Positions 10,681 to 19,737 of a DNA stretch of 64,000 nucleotides are shown here, piece after piece. The notes under the pieces were generated by a model. It did no database searches and was not told the origin of the DNA. It saw only the letters and a list, made by a program, of their open reading frames with translations. Source of the DNA: Oxalobacteraceae bacterium. Lineage in GTDB: Bacteria; Pseudomonadota; Gammaproteobacteria; Burkholderiales; Burkholderiaceae_D. The translations under genes were made by a program, and so were the position numbers. The stretch is from positions 1 to 64,000 of the forward strand of contig JABTBR010000005.1 in assembly GCA_013284265.1 (NCBI GenBank). Direction: 5' to 3'. Positions within the stretch are counted from its first letter, which is position 1. Each line of letters begins with the position of its first letter.

Positions 10681-11911
10681 GATCGGCTCCGCCGCTCCGC
10701 TGTTCCACGCCACCGACTACGATATGCCGAACGCCAAGGGCCATTTCGGCCCTTACGGCGGCTCCTTTGTTGCCGAAACGCTCACGTATGCGCTGGCCGA
10801 GCTGAACGAAGCCTACGAGCGCTACAGCAAAGACCCCGAATTCCTGGAAGAGTTCCGCTACGAGCTGAAGCACTTCGTCGGACGTCCTTCGCCGATCTAT
10901 CACGCCAAGCGCTGGTCGCAGCAGGCCGGCGGCGCGCAGATCTACTTCAAGCGCGAAGACCTGAACCATACCGGCGCCCACAAGATCAATAACGTCATCG
11001 GCCAGGCTTTGCTGGCCAAGCGCATGGGCAAGCCGCGCATCATCGCCGAAACCGGCGCCGGCCAGCATGGCGTGGCCACCGCCACCATCTGCGCCCGCTT
11101 CGGCCTGGAATGCGTGGTCTATATGGGGAGCGAGGATGTCAAGCGCCAGGCCCAGAACGTCTACCGCATGAAACTGCTGGGCGCGACCGTGGTACCGGTC
11201 GAATCCGGCTCCAAGACGCTGAAGGACGCGCTCAATGAAGCCATGCGCGACTGGGTCACGAATATCGAAAACACCTTCTACATCATCGGCACCGTGGCCG
11301 GCCCCCATCCTTACCCGATGCTGGTGCGCGACTTCCAGTCGGTGATCGGCGAGGAATGCCTGGTGCAGATGCCGGAAATGACGGGCCGCCAGCCCGACTA
11401 CGTGCTTGCCTGCATCGGCGGCGGATCGAACGCGATGGGGATTTTCTACCCCTATATCGACCAGAAAAACGTGCGCCTGATCGGCGTGGAAGCGGCCGGC
11501 GAGGGCCTGGCCAGCGGCAAGCACGCGGCCTCGCTGACGGCCGGGATTCCGGGCGTGCTGCACGGCAACCGCACCTATCTGCTGCAGGATGAGAATGGCC
11601 AGATCATCGAGACCCATTCGGTCTCGGCCGGCCTGGACTATCCGGGCGTCGGTCCCGAGCATGCCTATCTGAAGGATATCGGCCGCGCCGAATACGTGTC
11701 GATCACGGACGAGGAAGCGCTGCAAGCCTTCCACGACTGCTGCCATATCGAAGGCATCATTCCGGCGCTGGAATCGTCGCATGCGCTGGCCTATGCGGCC
11801 AAGCTGGCGGCGACCCTGCCGAAGGATCAGATTGTGCTGGCCAACCTGTCGGGCCGCGGCGACAAGGACATGCATACGGTGGCCGAGCGCATGGGGCTGA
11901 ACTTCAGCTGA
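10664..11911 (+). CDS. trpB: Tryptophan synthase beta subunit
   Basis: TrpB joins indole and serine using pyridoxal phosphate. The 415-residue protein has the PLP lysine in [10 protein letters not shown], a phosphate-binding glycine cluster [10 protein letters not shown], and the conserved GPYGGSFV and [10 protein letters not shown] motifs. The start MKALPEIG overlaps the end of trpF by 17 bp. trpA follows after 88 bp. The three genes form the trpFBA operon usual in beta-proteobacteria. Confidence 0.97.
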   Translation: MKALPEIGSAAPLFHATDYDMPNAKGHFGPYGGSFVAETLTYALAELNEAYERYSKDPEFLEEFRYELKHFVGRPSPIYHAKRWSQQAGGAQIYFKREDLNHTGAHKINNVIGQALLAKRMGKPRIIAETGAGQHGVATATICARFGLECVVYMGSEDVKRQAQNVYRMKLLGATVVPVESGSKTLKDALNEAMRDWVTNIENTFYIIGTVAGPHPYPMLVRDFQSVIGEECLVQMPEMTGRQPDYVLACIGGGSNAMGIFYPYIDQKNVRLIGVEAAGEGLASGKHAASLTAGIPGVLHGNRTYLLQDENGQIIETHSVSAGLDYPGVGPEHAYLKDIGRAEYVSITDEEALQAFHDCCHIEGIIPALESSHALAYAAKLAATLPKDQIVLANLSGRGDKDMHTVAERMGLNFS

Positions 11912-11999
11912 ACTTCAGCCGAAGTCCGCCTTGCCTCCAGCCCGTGTCCGGCAGTGCCGGGCCGGGCACCCCACCGCATTTTTCAGATAGAGAATAACC

Positions 12000-12797
12000 A
12001 TGTCCAGAATCGCTCCTACTTTCGCGGCCCTGAAGGCCCAGAATAAAACCGCCCTTGTCACCTTTATCACCGCCGGCGACCCGGCCCCGGAACTGACCGT
12101 GCCGCTGATGCACGCGCTGGTGGCCGGCGGCGCCGACATCCTGGAACTGGGGGTGCCGTTTTCCGATCCGATGGCCGAAGGCCCGGTGATCCAGCGCGCC
12201 TGCGAACGGGCGCTGGCCTTCGGCGTCGGCATCCGCGACGTGTTCGGCTATGTGGCCGAATTCCGCCGTACCAACCAGAGCACGCCGGTGGTGCTGATGG
12301 GCTACGCCAACCCGATCGAACGCATCGGCGCGGACGCCTTCATCGCCGCCTCCAGGGCGGCCGGCGCCGACGGCGCCATCGTGGTCGACTATCCGCCGGA
12401 AGAGTGCGAAGAGTTCGCCGCCGCCATGCGCGCCGCCGAACTCGACCTGATCTTCCTGCTGGCGCCGACCTCCACCGACGAGCGCATCGCCCAGGTGGCC
12501 AAGGTGGGCGGCGGCTTTAGCTACTACGTGTCGCTCAAGGGCGTGACCGGGGCCGGCAATATCGACACCGTCCAGGTGGCGGAGCGTCTGGCCGCGATCC
12601 GCCAGCACGTCAAACTGCCGATCGGCGTCGGTTTCGGCATCCGCGACGGCGCCACCGCGCGCGCCGTGGCCGAGGTGGCCGATGCCGTCGTCATCGGTAG
12701 CCGCATCATCCAGGAAATCGAAAACACCGGCAAAGAGGGCGCTGTCGCCGCCGTGCAGAGCTTCGTGGCCGGCATCCGCAGCGCGCTGGACGCCTAG
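12000..12797 (+). CDS. trpA: Tryptophan synthase alpha subunit
   Basis: TrpA cleaves indole-3-glycerol phosphate and channels indole to TrpB. The protein is 265 residues. It carries the catalytic Glu and Asp in [20 protein letters not shown] and [13 protein letters not shown], plus the phosphate-binding [10 protein letters not shown]. It ends the trp operon. An unrelated solute-binding protein gene starts only 5 bp later. Confidence 0.97.
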   Translation: MSRIAPTFAALKAQNKTALVTFITAGDPAPELTVPLMHALVAGGADILELGVPFSDPMAEGPVIQRACERALAFGVGIRDVFGYVAEFRRTNQSTPVVLMGYANPIERIGADAFIAASRAAGADGAIVVDYPPEECEEFAAAMRAAELDLIFLLAPTSTDERIAQVAKVGGGFSYYVSLKGVTGAGNIDTVQVAERLAAIRQHVKLPIGVGFGIRDGATARAVAEVADAVVIGSRIIQEIENTGKEGAVAAVQSFVAGIRSALDA

Positions 12798-12802
12798 CCA
12801 CC

Positions 12803-13537
12803 ATGTGCCCCCTGCGCCTGTCCTTGCTTGTGAGCGTCGCTCTGGCGGGGGCGGCGGGGGCGGCCGAGCCGGTCCGGCTCGTTTCCAGCGAAAATCCGCC
12901 GTTTGCCTATGCCGGCGCGGTCGCCGGCCAGGTGCATGGCGTCTCCACCGAGATGGCGCGCGAGGCGGCCAGACGCGCCAGCGTGTCCGCCAGCGTGACC
13001 CTGCTGCCCTGGCCGCGGGCGTATTCGCGGGCCCAGACCGACGCCGATACCTGCGTCTTCCCGGTGGCCCGCCTGCCGGAGCGCGAAGCCCTGTTCCGCT
13101 GGATAGGGCCGCTCAACAAGAACCGCTGGGTACTGTTCGCGCGCCCCGATTTCCTAGCACCGATCACCAGTGTGCCAGAGGCACGGCGCTACCGTATCGG
13201 CGGCCTGCTGCAGGATGGTCCCTCGCTATTTCTGCTGGGGCAGGGCGTGGAAGTCGATCAGGTGGCGACCAATGAACTCAATCTGAACAAGCTGATGGCT
13301 GGGCGCATCGACCTGTGGGCCACCGGCTTCCTGCGCGGCAAAATGATCGCCGCCAAGGCGGGTGCTGGCGAACTCAAGGTCGCCCATACCCTCAGGGATG
13401 TGGATCACTATATGGCCTGCAACCCCAAGCTGCCGGCCGCGACGCTGGCCGCGCTGGAACAGGCCGTCGCCGCCATGTGGCAGGATGGCACGATGCGCAA
13501 GATCAGCGAGCACTACCGCGACAATCCCCCCGAATAA
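12803..13537 (+). CDS. Periplasmic solute-binding protein, family 3 type
   Basis: This 244-residue protein has a signal peptide (MCPLRLSLLVSVALAGAAGAAE). It then shows a family-3 solute-binding fold pattern: VRLVSSENPPFAYAG at the N-terminus, GVSTEMAREAARRA, LLPWPRAYSRAQTDADTCVFPVAR, and a C-terminal MWQDGTMRKISEHYRD. Such proteins bind amino acids or similar small molecules in the periplasm. No permease or ATPase gene lies next to it, so it may be an orphan or a sensor-like binding protein. It starts 5 bp after trpA and may be read from the trp transcript. The ligand cannot be deduced. Confidence 0.75.
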   Translation: MCPLRLSLLVSVALAGAAGAAEPVRLVSSENPPFAYAGAVAGQVHGVSTEMAREAARRASVSASVTLLPWPRAYSRAQTDADTCVFPVARLPEREALFRWIGPLNKNRWVLFARPDFLAPITSVPEARRYRIGGLLQDGPSLFLLGQGVEVDQVATNELNLNKLMAGRIDLWATGFLRGKMIAAKAGAGELKVAHTLRDVDHYMACNPKLPAATLAALEQAVAAMWQDGTMRKISEHYRDNPPE

Positions 13538-13572
13538 GCCTCTTGGCGCCCCGCAAGGCCCGCCCGTCCAGC

Positions 13573-13601
13573 TTGACGCATAGTGCCCTGCTCACTATGT
13601 T
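13573..13601 (+). promoter_or_regulatory. Promoter with a perfect dyad operator in the spacer
   Basis: TTGACG (13573-13578) and TATGTT (13596-13601) are 17 bp apart, a good sigma-70 arrangement. Between them is a perfect inverted repeat, CATAGTG (13579-13585) - 7 bp - CACTATG (13593-13599). It begins right after the -35 and overlaps four bases of the -10. A repressor bound there would block RNA polymerase. It drives the small gene at 13652; autoregulation by that product is inferred. Confidence 0.6.
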
Positions 13602-13651
13602 GAAGAGAGGGCGGCCGTGCGCTTCGAATGGAAAGACGTCCAAGGTGAAAT

Positions 13652-13924
13652 ATGGGCGAAGAATCTGACCTGGCAATACCGGAGGCCGCCAATTTGCTTC
13701 GCATTCCCAATCCATTCCGAGCGAAACTTTGCAAGGATCTGACGATTGGACTGCCTCACGGTACGATTGCCTATTTTCAGGCTATCGCTGACGAACTCGG
13801 CTTGTCCCTTGAACGTGTAATTTCTATTTATTTGCGCAATATTGCTTATACGGGATACAAAATACCCATCGATATGGGCGTGGGCGATACACCAGAGCAG
13901 ACCCCGCCGCTGGCACCGGTTTGA
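13652..13924 (+). CDS. Small ribbon-helix-helix-like protein of unknown function
   Basis: This 90-residue protein is not assigned to a known gene. Its centre, KDLTIGLPHGTIAYFQAIAD, followed by ELGLSLERVISIYLRNIAYT, fits a strand-helix-helix layout as in CopG/Arc-type DNA-binding proteins or antitoxins. The start at 13652 has AAGGTG five bases upstream. Base composition around 13800-13880 is clearly more AT-rich than in the flanking genes, which hints at an accessory origin. The promoter with a dyad about 50 bp upstream would suit an autorepressor. No partner toxin gene is visible. The fold assignment is my reading of pattern only. Confidence 0.55.
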   Translation: MGEESDLAIPEAANLLRIPNPFRAKLCKDLTIGLPHGTIAYFQAIADELGLSLERVISIYLRNIAYTGYKIPIDMGVGDTPEQTPPLAPV

Positions 13925-14003
13925 TTCACACCGGACGAGCCATGGCCTAGTGGATTTCTTCTAAAAATGCCAGCTCGGCATGTCGTAACGCTAAAATTAC
14001 TGT

Positions 14004-14032
14004 ATGACAAAGTTCGACAGAGGGGCGATAAA
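14004..14032 (+). promoter_or_regulatory. Possible accD promoter
   Basis: ATGACA (14004-14009) and GATAAA (14027-14032) have a 17-bp spacer and lie about 40 bp before accD. An alternative pair, TTCGAC/TACACT, overlaps it. A short dyad ATGCC-AGCTC-GGCAT lies just upstream at 13967-13981. Confidence 0.35.
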
Positions 14033-14072
14033 CGGCTACACTTCGGCCACTAGTTAGCAGCAAGGAGAAATT

Positions 14073-14945
14073 ATGAGTTGGTTGGAAAAGCTTCTGCCCC
14101 CGCGAATTCAGCGTTCCGACGCTGCCGCCCGCAAGACCATGCCAGAGGGACTGTGGGTCAAATGCCCGTCCTGCGAAGCGGTACTCTACCGTACCGATCT
14201 GGAATCGAATCTGCACGTTTGCCCCAAGTGCGACCACCACATGCGTATCCGCGCCCGTGAGCGCCTCGACGGCCTGCTCGACGCCGGCGGCCGCTACGAA
14301 ATCGGCCAGGACACCCTGCCGGTCGATACCCTGAAGTTCAAAGACAGCAAAAAATACCCGGACCGCCTGAAACAGGCGATGGAAGCGACCGGCGAGACCG
14401 ATGCGCTGATCGTGCTGGGCGGCGCCATCATGAGCCTGCCGGTGGTCGTGGCCTGCTTCGAATTCGAATTCATGGGCGGCTCCATGGGTTCCGTGGTCGG
14501 CGAGCGCTTCGTGCGCGGCGCCCAGATCGCGCTGGAACAGAAGGTGCCCTTCATTTGCATCACCGCCACCGGCGGCGCGCGCATGCAGGAAGGCTTGCTG
14601 TCGCTGATGCAGATGGCCAAGACCACCGCCATGCTGACCAAGCTGTCCGAGAAAAAACTGCCCTTCATCAGCGTGCTGACCGACCCGACCATGGGCGGCG
14701 TGTCCGCCTCCTTCGCCTTCATGGGCGACGTGGTGATCGCCGAGCCGAAAGCGCTGATCGGCTTTGCCGGCCCGCGCGTGATCGAGAACACCGTGCGCGA
14801 GAAGCTGCCGGAAGGCTTCCAGCGCGCCGAGTTCCTGGTGCAAAAAGGCGCCGTCGACATGATCGTCGACCGCCGCAAGATGCGCGAAGAAATCGCCCGC
14901 CTGCTGGCGCTGCTGCAAAACCAGGCCGCCGACGTACTGGCCTGA
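14073..14945 (+). CDS. accD: Acetyl-CoA carboxylase carboxyltransferase beta subunit
   Basis: AccD with AccA transfers the carboxyl group from biotin to acetyl-CoA, the first committed step of fatty acid synthesis. The 290-residue protein has the N-terminal zinc ribbon ([11 protein letters not shown] and [12 protein letters not shown]). The acyl-CoA binding core follows ([46 protein letters not shown]). AGGAG lies properly before the ATG. folC follows after about 270 bp that contain a palindromic repeat. Confidence 0.97.
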   Translation: MSWLEKLLPPRIQRSDAAARKTMPEGLWVKCPSCEAVLYRTDLESNLHVCPKCDHHMRIRARERLDGLLDAGGRYEIGQDTLPVDTLKFKDSKKYPDRLKQAMEATGETDALIVLGGAIMSLPVVVACFEFEFMGGSMGSVVGERFVRGAQIALEQKVPFICITATGGARMQEGLLSLMQMAKTTAMLTKLSEKKLPFISVLTDPTMGGVSASFAFMGDVVIAEPKALIGFAGPRVIENTVREKLPEGFQRAEFLVQKGAVDMIVDRRKMREEIARLLALLQNQAADVLA

Positions 14946-14951
14946 TTTTTT

Positions 14952-15018
14952 AAAACCCACGGCCTAACCCTGGGGTCTGACCCGGCGGGTCAGACCCCGG
15001 CTCTTTGCCGTGGGTTTT
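14952..15018 (+). repeat. Palindromic intergenic repeat, copy 1
   Basis: Outer arms (AAAACCCACGGC and GCCGTGGGTTTT) enclose a 27-bp core of GGGGTCTGACCC - GGC - GGGTCAGACCCC. The core is nearly identical to the reverse complement of copy 3 (40399-40465). A 15-base satellite GCGCTGCGGCACGCT follows at 15023-15037. A partial right half recurs at 15067-15088. The whole could fold as a long cruciform or RNA hairpin between accD and folC. Confidence 0.85.
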
Positions 15019-15212
15019 AAACGCGCTGCGGCACGCTTATTTATGTTCACGGCGCTCCCGTCAGAGCCCGGCTTTTTGCCGTGGGTTTGCGATACGGCGC
15101 CATGCCGTGTCATCTGCTTTCCCTTGTAGCCCTGCGGCGCGCAACCGGATACAATCCGCCTGCGCGCCGTTGTACGTCGGCGCTTTCCGCCATTCATTCT
15201 GAAGTCCATCCC

Positions 15213-16502
15213 ATGTCCACATTGCCTACCACTCTGCCAGCCTGGCTAGCCCTGCTCGAATCGCGCCACGCCGAAGCCGTCATCAACATGGGCCTGGAGC
15301 GCGTGCGCGCCGTCAAGGAGCGCCTGCAACTGGCGTTCTCCTGCCCGGTCATCATGGTGGCCGGCACCAATGGCAAGGGCTCGACCTGCGCCATGCTCGA
15401 ATCGGTGCTGCTGCGCGCCGGCTACAAGGTGGGCCTGTACATCAAGCCGCACTTCCTCGACTTCAACGAGCGCGCCCGCGTCAACGGCGAACTGGCGACC
15501 GACGCCATGCTGGTGGCGGCCTTCAACGCCGTCGAAGCCGTGCGCGGCGACACCGTGCTGACCTATTTCGAATTCACCACCCTGGCCATCATGCAGCTGC
15601 TGGCCGGCGCCGGCCTGGATGTGGCGATCCTGGAAGTGGGCCTGGGCGGCCGCCTGGACGCGGTCAACGTCATTGACGCCGATGTGGCCATCGTCACCAG
15701 CGTCGACATCGACCATACCGACTATCTGGGCGACACCCGCGAGGCGATCGGCTTCGAAAAGGCCGGTATCTTCCGCGCCGGCAAGGCGGCGATCTGCAGC
15801 GATCCGGTGCCGCCGCAGTCCCTGATCGACCACGCCGCGGCCATCGGCGCCGACCTGTGGCTGATGGGCCGCGATTTCAATTATTCCGGCGATAAGCAGC
15901 AATGGAACTACGGCGGCCGCAGCCAGCGCCGCAATTCGCTGGCCTACCCTAGCCTGCGCGGCGCCAACCAGATCCTCAATGCCTCGGCCGTGCTGGCCGC
16001 GCTGGAAGTGCTCAAGCTGGACCTGCCGGTGGGCGCCCAGGAAGTGCGCACCGGCCTGGTGACGGTGGAGCTGCCGGGCCGCTTCCAGGTCTTGCCGGGC
16101 CGCCCGACCGTGATCCTGGACGTGGCGCACAATCCCCACGCGGCCGCCGCGCTGAACCAGAATCTGGGCAATATGGGTTTCCATCCCTACACCTACGCCG
16201 TGTTCGGCTCGATGCAGGACAAGGATATCGATGGCGTGATCGCCGCCATGTCCGAGCATGTGGACCACTGGTGCCTGTGCGATCTGCCGCTGCCGCGCGC
16301 GGCCAGCGCCAGCGAACTGGCGGCAAAAGTGCAGATCGTGCAGCCTGAAAAGGCCGAACGGACGGTAAATATATTCGCCGATCCGGGTCAGGCATACGCA
16401 AATGCAATGAGCCGGGCCGGGGAGAATGATAGAATTGTGGTCTTTGGATCTTTCCTCACCGTTGCCGGCGTCATGGCAGCACGAAAATCCGCACTCCACT
16501 GA
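15213..16502 (+). CDS. folC: Bifunctional dihydrofolate synthase / folylpolyglutamate synthase
   Basis: FolC adds glutamate to dihydropteroate and then extends the glutamate tail of folates. The 429-residue protein has the Mur-ligase-type P-loop AGTNGKGSTCAMLES and the conserved segments YTSPHL-like YIKPHFLDFNERARVNG, FEFTTL and VILDVAHNPHAA. The start MSTLPTTLPAWLALLESRH is chosen; the frame is open upstream through repeat DNA. The next gene, for a SPOR protein, starts 22 bp downstream. The order accD-folC-SPOR-cvpA-purF is a conserved cluster. Confidence 0.95.
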   Translation: MSTLPTTLPAWLALLESRHAEAVINMGLERVRAVKERLQLAFSCPVIMVAGTNGKGSTCAMLESVLLRAGYKVGLYIKPHFLDFNERARVNGELATDAMLVAAFNAVEAVRGDTVLTYFEFTTLAIMQLLAGAGLDVAILEVGLGGRLDAVNVIDADVAIVTSVDIDHTDYLGDTREAIGFEKAGIFRAGKAAICSDPVPPQSLIDHAAAIGADLWLMGRDFNYSGDKQQWNYGGRSQRRNSLAYPSLRGANQILNASAVLAALEVLKLDLPVGAQEVRTGLVTVELPGRFQVLPGRPTVILDVAHNPHAAAALNQNLGNMGFHPYTYAVFGSMQDKDIDGVIAAMSEHVDHWCLCDLPLPRAASASELAAKVQIVQPEKAERTVNIFADPGQAYANAMSRAGENDRIVVFGSFLTVAGVMAARKSALH

Positions 16503-16524
16503 ACGCAATCGACTGAAATCACGC

Positions 16525-17598
16525 ATGGGCTTGTTCTCGAAATTGTTTAAAAACAAGCAAGAATCCACCGCCGAAGACAGTGGCCGCTACATCCCTCCGG
16601 AAGAGCGCGACGCCAGCGAACTGGCACGCTCCAAGCGCGCCTCCTCGGCCGATGGTCCCGCCAAGGGGCGCGGCCGGGGCGCACGCGAAGCGGTCGATCC
16701 GGTCTTGCCAGAAAAGAAACGCGCGCGCCGCCGCCTGGTCGGCGCCATCGCGCTGGCGCTGGCCGTGGCCGTGGGCTTGCCGATGGTGCTAGATTCCGAG
16801 CCCAAGCCGCTCGCTTCCGATATCGAGATCAAGATTCCATCGAAGGATAAACCGGCCGAGCCGGCCGCCGGCAAGCCGACCGCGTCGGTCGCGGCCAGCT
16901 CCTCGCTCGACGCCAGCGAAGAGATCGTCAACGAACCGGTGCCGGCCAAGCCCGCCGTAGCCGCCGCCAAGCCGGCGCCGGCCAGCGTGACGGCCGCCCC
17001 GGTGGTGGCCGAGCTGAAAGCCCAGGCCGACGCGCTCAAGCCGAAGGAGACAGTCAAAGCCGCCGAGCCGGCGCGCGATGCGGCCAAGCCGGACGCCGCC
17101 AAAGAATTGGTCAGGGAGCAGGCGAAAGAGCTGGCCAGGGAACAGGCGAAAGAACTGGCCGACGCCAAGGCCAAGGCCCGCGCCGAGGCCGAAGCCAGGA
17201 TCAAGGCGGAAGCCAAGGCCAAGTCGGATGCCGAGCACAAGCTGGCCAGGGCCGAAGCCGACAGCAAGGCCGCCAAGGCCGCCGCCAAGGAGGCGGCCAA
17301 GCCCGCCCAACCCGCCGACGACGCGGCGCGCGCGCTGGCCATCCTGGAAGGCAAGGCCAAGGCCGCCGAGGCGCCGCAGAAGATCGTGCTGCAGGTCGCC
17401 GCGCTGGCGGCCCAGGACAAGGTTGATGAATTGCAGGGGAAATTGCGCGAAGCCGGTATCCCGTCCTACACCCAGAAAGTGCCGGGCGGCGACCGCACCC
17501 GCATCCGCGTCGGACCGTTTGCCAGCAAGGAAGAGGCCGACAAGATGCGCGCCAAGCTGGGCAAGCTGGGCCTGACCGGCAGCGTCGTTCCAGGCTAA
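16525..17598 (+). CDS. SPOR-domain inner membrane protein (DedD-like)
   Basis: The 357-residue protein has a cytoplasmic basic N-terminus, one membrane helix (LVGAIALALAVAVGLPMVL), and a long Ala/Lys/Glu-rich, probably helical or disordered linker. A C-terminal SPOR domain (IVLQVAALAAQDKVDELQGK to RIRVGPFASKEEADKM) ends it. SPOR domains bind denuded glycan strands at the division septum. The position between folC and cvpA is that of dedD in E. coli. The start MGLFSKLFKNKQ is chosen over an upstream ATG inside folC. Confidence 0.88.
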   Translation: MGLFSKLFKNKQESTAEDSGRYIPPEERDASELARSKRASSADGPAKGRGRGAREAVDPVLPEKKRARRRLVGAIALALAVAVGLPMVLDSEPKPLASDIEIKIPSKDKPAEPAAGKPTASVAASSSLDASEEIVNEPVPAKPAVAAAKPAPASVTAAPVVAELKAQADALKPKETVKAAEPARDAAKPDAAKELVREQAKELAREQAKELADAKAKARAEAEARIKAEAKAKSDAEHKLARAEADSKAAKAAAKEAAKPAQPADDAARALAILEGKAKAAEAPQKIVLQVAALAAQDKVDELQGKLREAGIPSYTQKVPGGDRTRIRVGPFASKEEADKMRAKLGKLGLTGSVVPG

Positions 17599-17629
17599 GC
17601 GGCGGCTATGCACAGCGAACGGGTGTGAT

Positions 17630-18118
17630 GTGACGATTTTCGATTACCTGGTGATCTTTGTGCTGCTCGCCTCCATCCTGATCAGCACCATGCGCGGCCT
17701 GGTACGCGAGATGCTGTCGCTGGCCAGCTGGGTGGTGGCCTTCGTGGTCGCCAACGCCTACAGCGCCGCGCTGGCGCGGCTGCTGCCGCAACTGGTGCCG
17801 GGCGAGGTGCTGCGCCTGATCCTGGCCTTTATTGTGCTGTTTATCGGCGTGCGCGTATTGATGGGCCTGTTGATGATGGCGCTCGACGCCCTGGTCAAGG
17901 CCGGCGGCCTGAGCCTGGCCGATCGCGGCCTGGGCGGCTTGTTCGGCCTGGGCCGTGGCTTGATTATTGTGTTGGCCGTCGTCATCTTGTGCGGGATGAC
18001 GGCGATACCGCAGCAGGCGTTCTGGAAGAACGCGCTATTGAGTCCGCTTGCGGAGACCGGAGCGCGCACGGTCAAACCCTTTCTTCCCGCTGCGTTTGCG
18101 CAGCATGTGCAGTTTTGA
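17630..18118 (+). CDS. cvpA: CvpA family membrane protein
   Basis: The 162-residue protein has four hydrophobic segments, beginning MTIFDYLVIFVLLASILIS. The CvpA signature is RGLVREMLSLASWVVAF followed by a Gly-rich turn GLGGLFGLGRGLIIV. It was named for a role in colicin V production in E. coli and is usually next to purF, as here. The start codon is GTG at 17630; no ATG fits the conserved N-terminus. purF begins 37 bp after its stop. Confidence 0.92.
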   Translation: MTIFDYLVIFVLLASILISTMRGLVREMLSLASWVVAFVVANAYSAALARLLPQLVPGEVLRLILAFIVLFIGVRVLMGLLMMALDALVKAGGLSLADRGLGGLFGLGRGLIIVLAVVILCGMTAIPQQAFWKNALLSPLAETGARTVKPFLPAAFAQHVQF

Positions 18119-18155
18119 ATTCTTTAAATCAGTAGCACCAGTCTAGGAGCACACC

Positions 18156-19682
18156 ATGTGTGGCATCGTCGGCGTCGTTTCCCATCAACCTGTCAATCAA
18201 ATCTTGTATGACGCCTTGCTGCTGTTGCAGCATCGCGGCCAGGATGCAGCGGGGATCGCGACCAATCACAGCAGCATGTTCGCCATGCACAAGGCCAATG
18301 GCCTGGTGCGTGACGTTTTCCGTACGCGTAATATGCGTACCCTGCAGGGCAATTCCGGGATCGGCCACTGCCGCTATCCAACCGCCGGTTCCTCGAGCGA
18401 GGAAGAGGCGCAGCCCTTCTACGTCAATGCCCCGTTCGGCATCACGCTGGCCCACAACGGCAACCTGACCAACTGGGAACAGCTGAAGCAGGAAATGTTC
18501 AAGAACGACCGCCGCCACATCAACACCGATTCCGACTCGGAAGTGTTGCTGAACGTGCTGGCCCATGAAATCCAGACCGCCACCACCGGCCTGCTGCTCG
18601 ACGCCGACGCCATCTTCAAGGCCGTGGCCGTGCTGCACCGCCGCGTGCGCGGCGGCTATGCCGCCGTGGCCCAGATCGCCAACGTCGGCCTGCTGGCCTT
18701 CCGCGATCCTTTCGGTATCCGTCCGCTGTGCCTGGGCATGAACGACACTGAGCAGGGTCCGGAGTACCTGATCGCGTCCGAGTCCGTCGCGCTCGAAGGC
18801 ATGGGCTTCCGCTTCGTGCGCGATATCGCGCCGGGCGAAGCGGTCTTCATCGACGCCGACAAGCAGTTGCACAGCCGCCAGTGCGCCGACAATCCCAGCC
18901 TGAACCCTTGCGTGTTCGAATTCGTCTACCTGGCCAGGCCCGACTCCGTCATCGACGGCGCCTCGGTCTACGCCACCCGCCTGAAAATGGGCGAGTACCT
19001 GGCCGAGAAGATCAAGCGCGAATACACGGGTGGCAAGATCGACGTGGTCATGCCGATTCCCGATTCCTCCCGTCCGGCGGCGATCCAGCTGGCGCTGGCG
19101 CTGAACGTGGAATACCGCGAAGGCTTCATCAAGAACCGCTACATCGGCCGTACCTTCATCATGCCGGGCCAGGCTGCGCGCAAGAAATCGGTGCGCCAGA
19201 AACTGAACGCCATCGGTTCCGAGTTCAAGGACAAGGTCGTGCTGCTGGTGGACGATTCCATCGTGCGCGGCACCACCAGCCGCGAGATCGTGCAGATGGC
19301 GCGTGAAGCGGGCGCCAAGAAAGTCATCTTCGCCTCGGCCGCGCCACCGGTGATCTTCCCGAACGTGTATGGCATCGACATGCCTACCCGCGACGAGCTG
19401 ATCGCCTACGGCCGCACCACCGAAGAAGTGTGCCGCGAGATCACCGCCGATTACCTGGTCTACCAGGACATCGAAGCGTTGAAGCGCGCGATTGCCGACG
19501 TCAACCCGGCGCTGACCAGCTTCGAGGCCTCCTGCTTTGACGGCGTCTACATCACCGGCGACATCTCCAAGGATTACCTGGACCGCATCGAACACGCGCG
19601 TCACAATCCGAGCAAGCCGGCCGCGCCAGAAGACGCGGCGCGCTCTCAGCTGAATCTGAATCTGGCCGCCACCGAAAGGTGA
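18156..19682 (+). CDS. purF: Amidophosphoribosyltransferase
   Basis: PurF makes phosphoribosylamine from PRPP and glutamine, the first step of purine synthesis. The 508-residue protein starts MCGIVGVVSHQPVNQ, so Cys2 becomes the N-terminal glutaminase nucleophile after Met removal. It has the glutaminase motif GHCRYPTAGSS and the PRPP-binding loop VVLLVDDSIVRGTTSREIV. The AGGAG at 18146 supports the start. A strong terminator follows. Confidence 0.97.
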   Translation: MCGIVGVVSHQPVNQILYDALLLLQHRGQDAAGIATNHSSMFAMHKANGLVRDVFRTRNMRTLQGNSGIGHCRYPTAGSSSEEEAQPFYVNAPFGITLAHNGNLTNWEQLKQEMFKNDRRHINTDSDSEVLLNVLAHEIQTATTGLLLDADAIFKAVAVLHRRVRGGYAAVAQIANVGLLAFRDPFGIRPLCLGMNDTEQGPEYLIASESVALEGMGFRFVRDIAPGEAVFIDADKQLHSRQCADNPSLNPCVFEFVYLARPDSVIDGASVYATRLKMGEYLAEKIKREYTGGKIDVVMPIPDSSRPAAIQLALALNVEYREGFIKNRYIGRTFIMPGQAARKKSVRQKLNAIGSEFKDKVVLLVDDSIVRGTTSREIVQMAREAGAKKVIFASAAPPVIFPNVYGIDMPTRDELIAYGRTTEEVCREITADYLVYQDIEALKRAIADVNPALTSFEASCFDGVYITGDISKDYLDRIEHARHNPSKPAAPEDAARSQLNLNLAATER

Positions 19683-19687
19683 TGGCC

Positions 19688-19724
19688 AAGCCCGGCGCTT
19701 GTTTCAGGCGCCGGGCTTTTTTTT
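19688..19724 (+). terminator. Rho-independent terminator after purF
   Basis: An 11-bp perfect stem (AAGCCCGGCGC / GCGCCGGGCTT) is followed by a T run that ends 13 bp before the next start codon. Confidence 0.88.
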
Positions 19725-19737
19725 CGACCAGACCATC

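Noticed and set aside
14952-15088. Palindromic repeat considered as a CRISPR or terminator
   Set aside because: Copies are far apart rather than arrayed with spacers, and the hairpins lack T runs. They fit an interspersed palindromic element.
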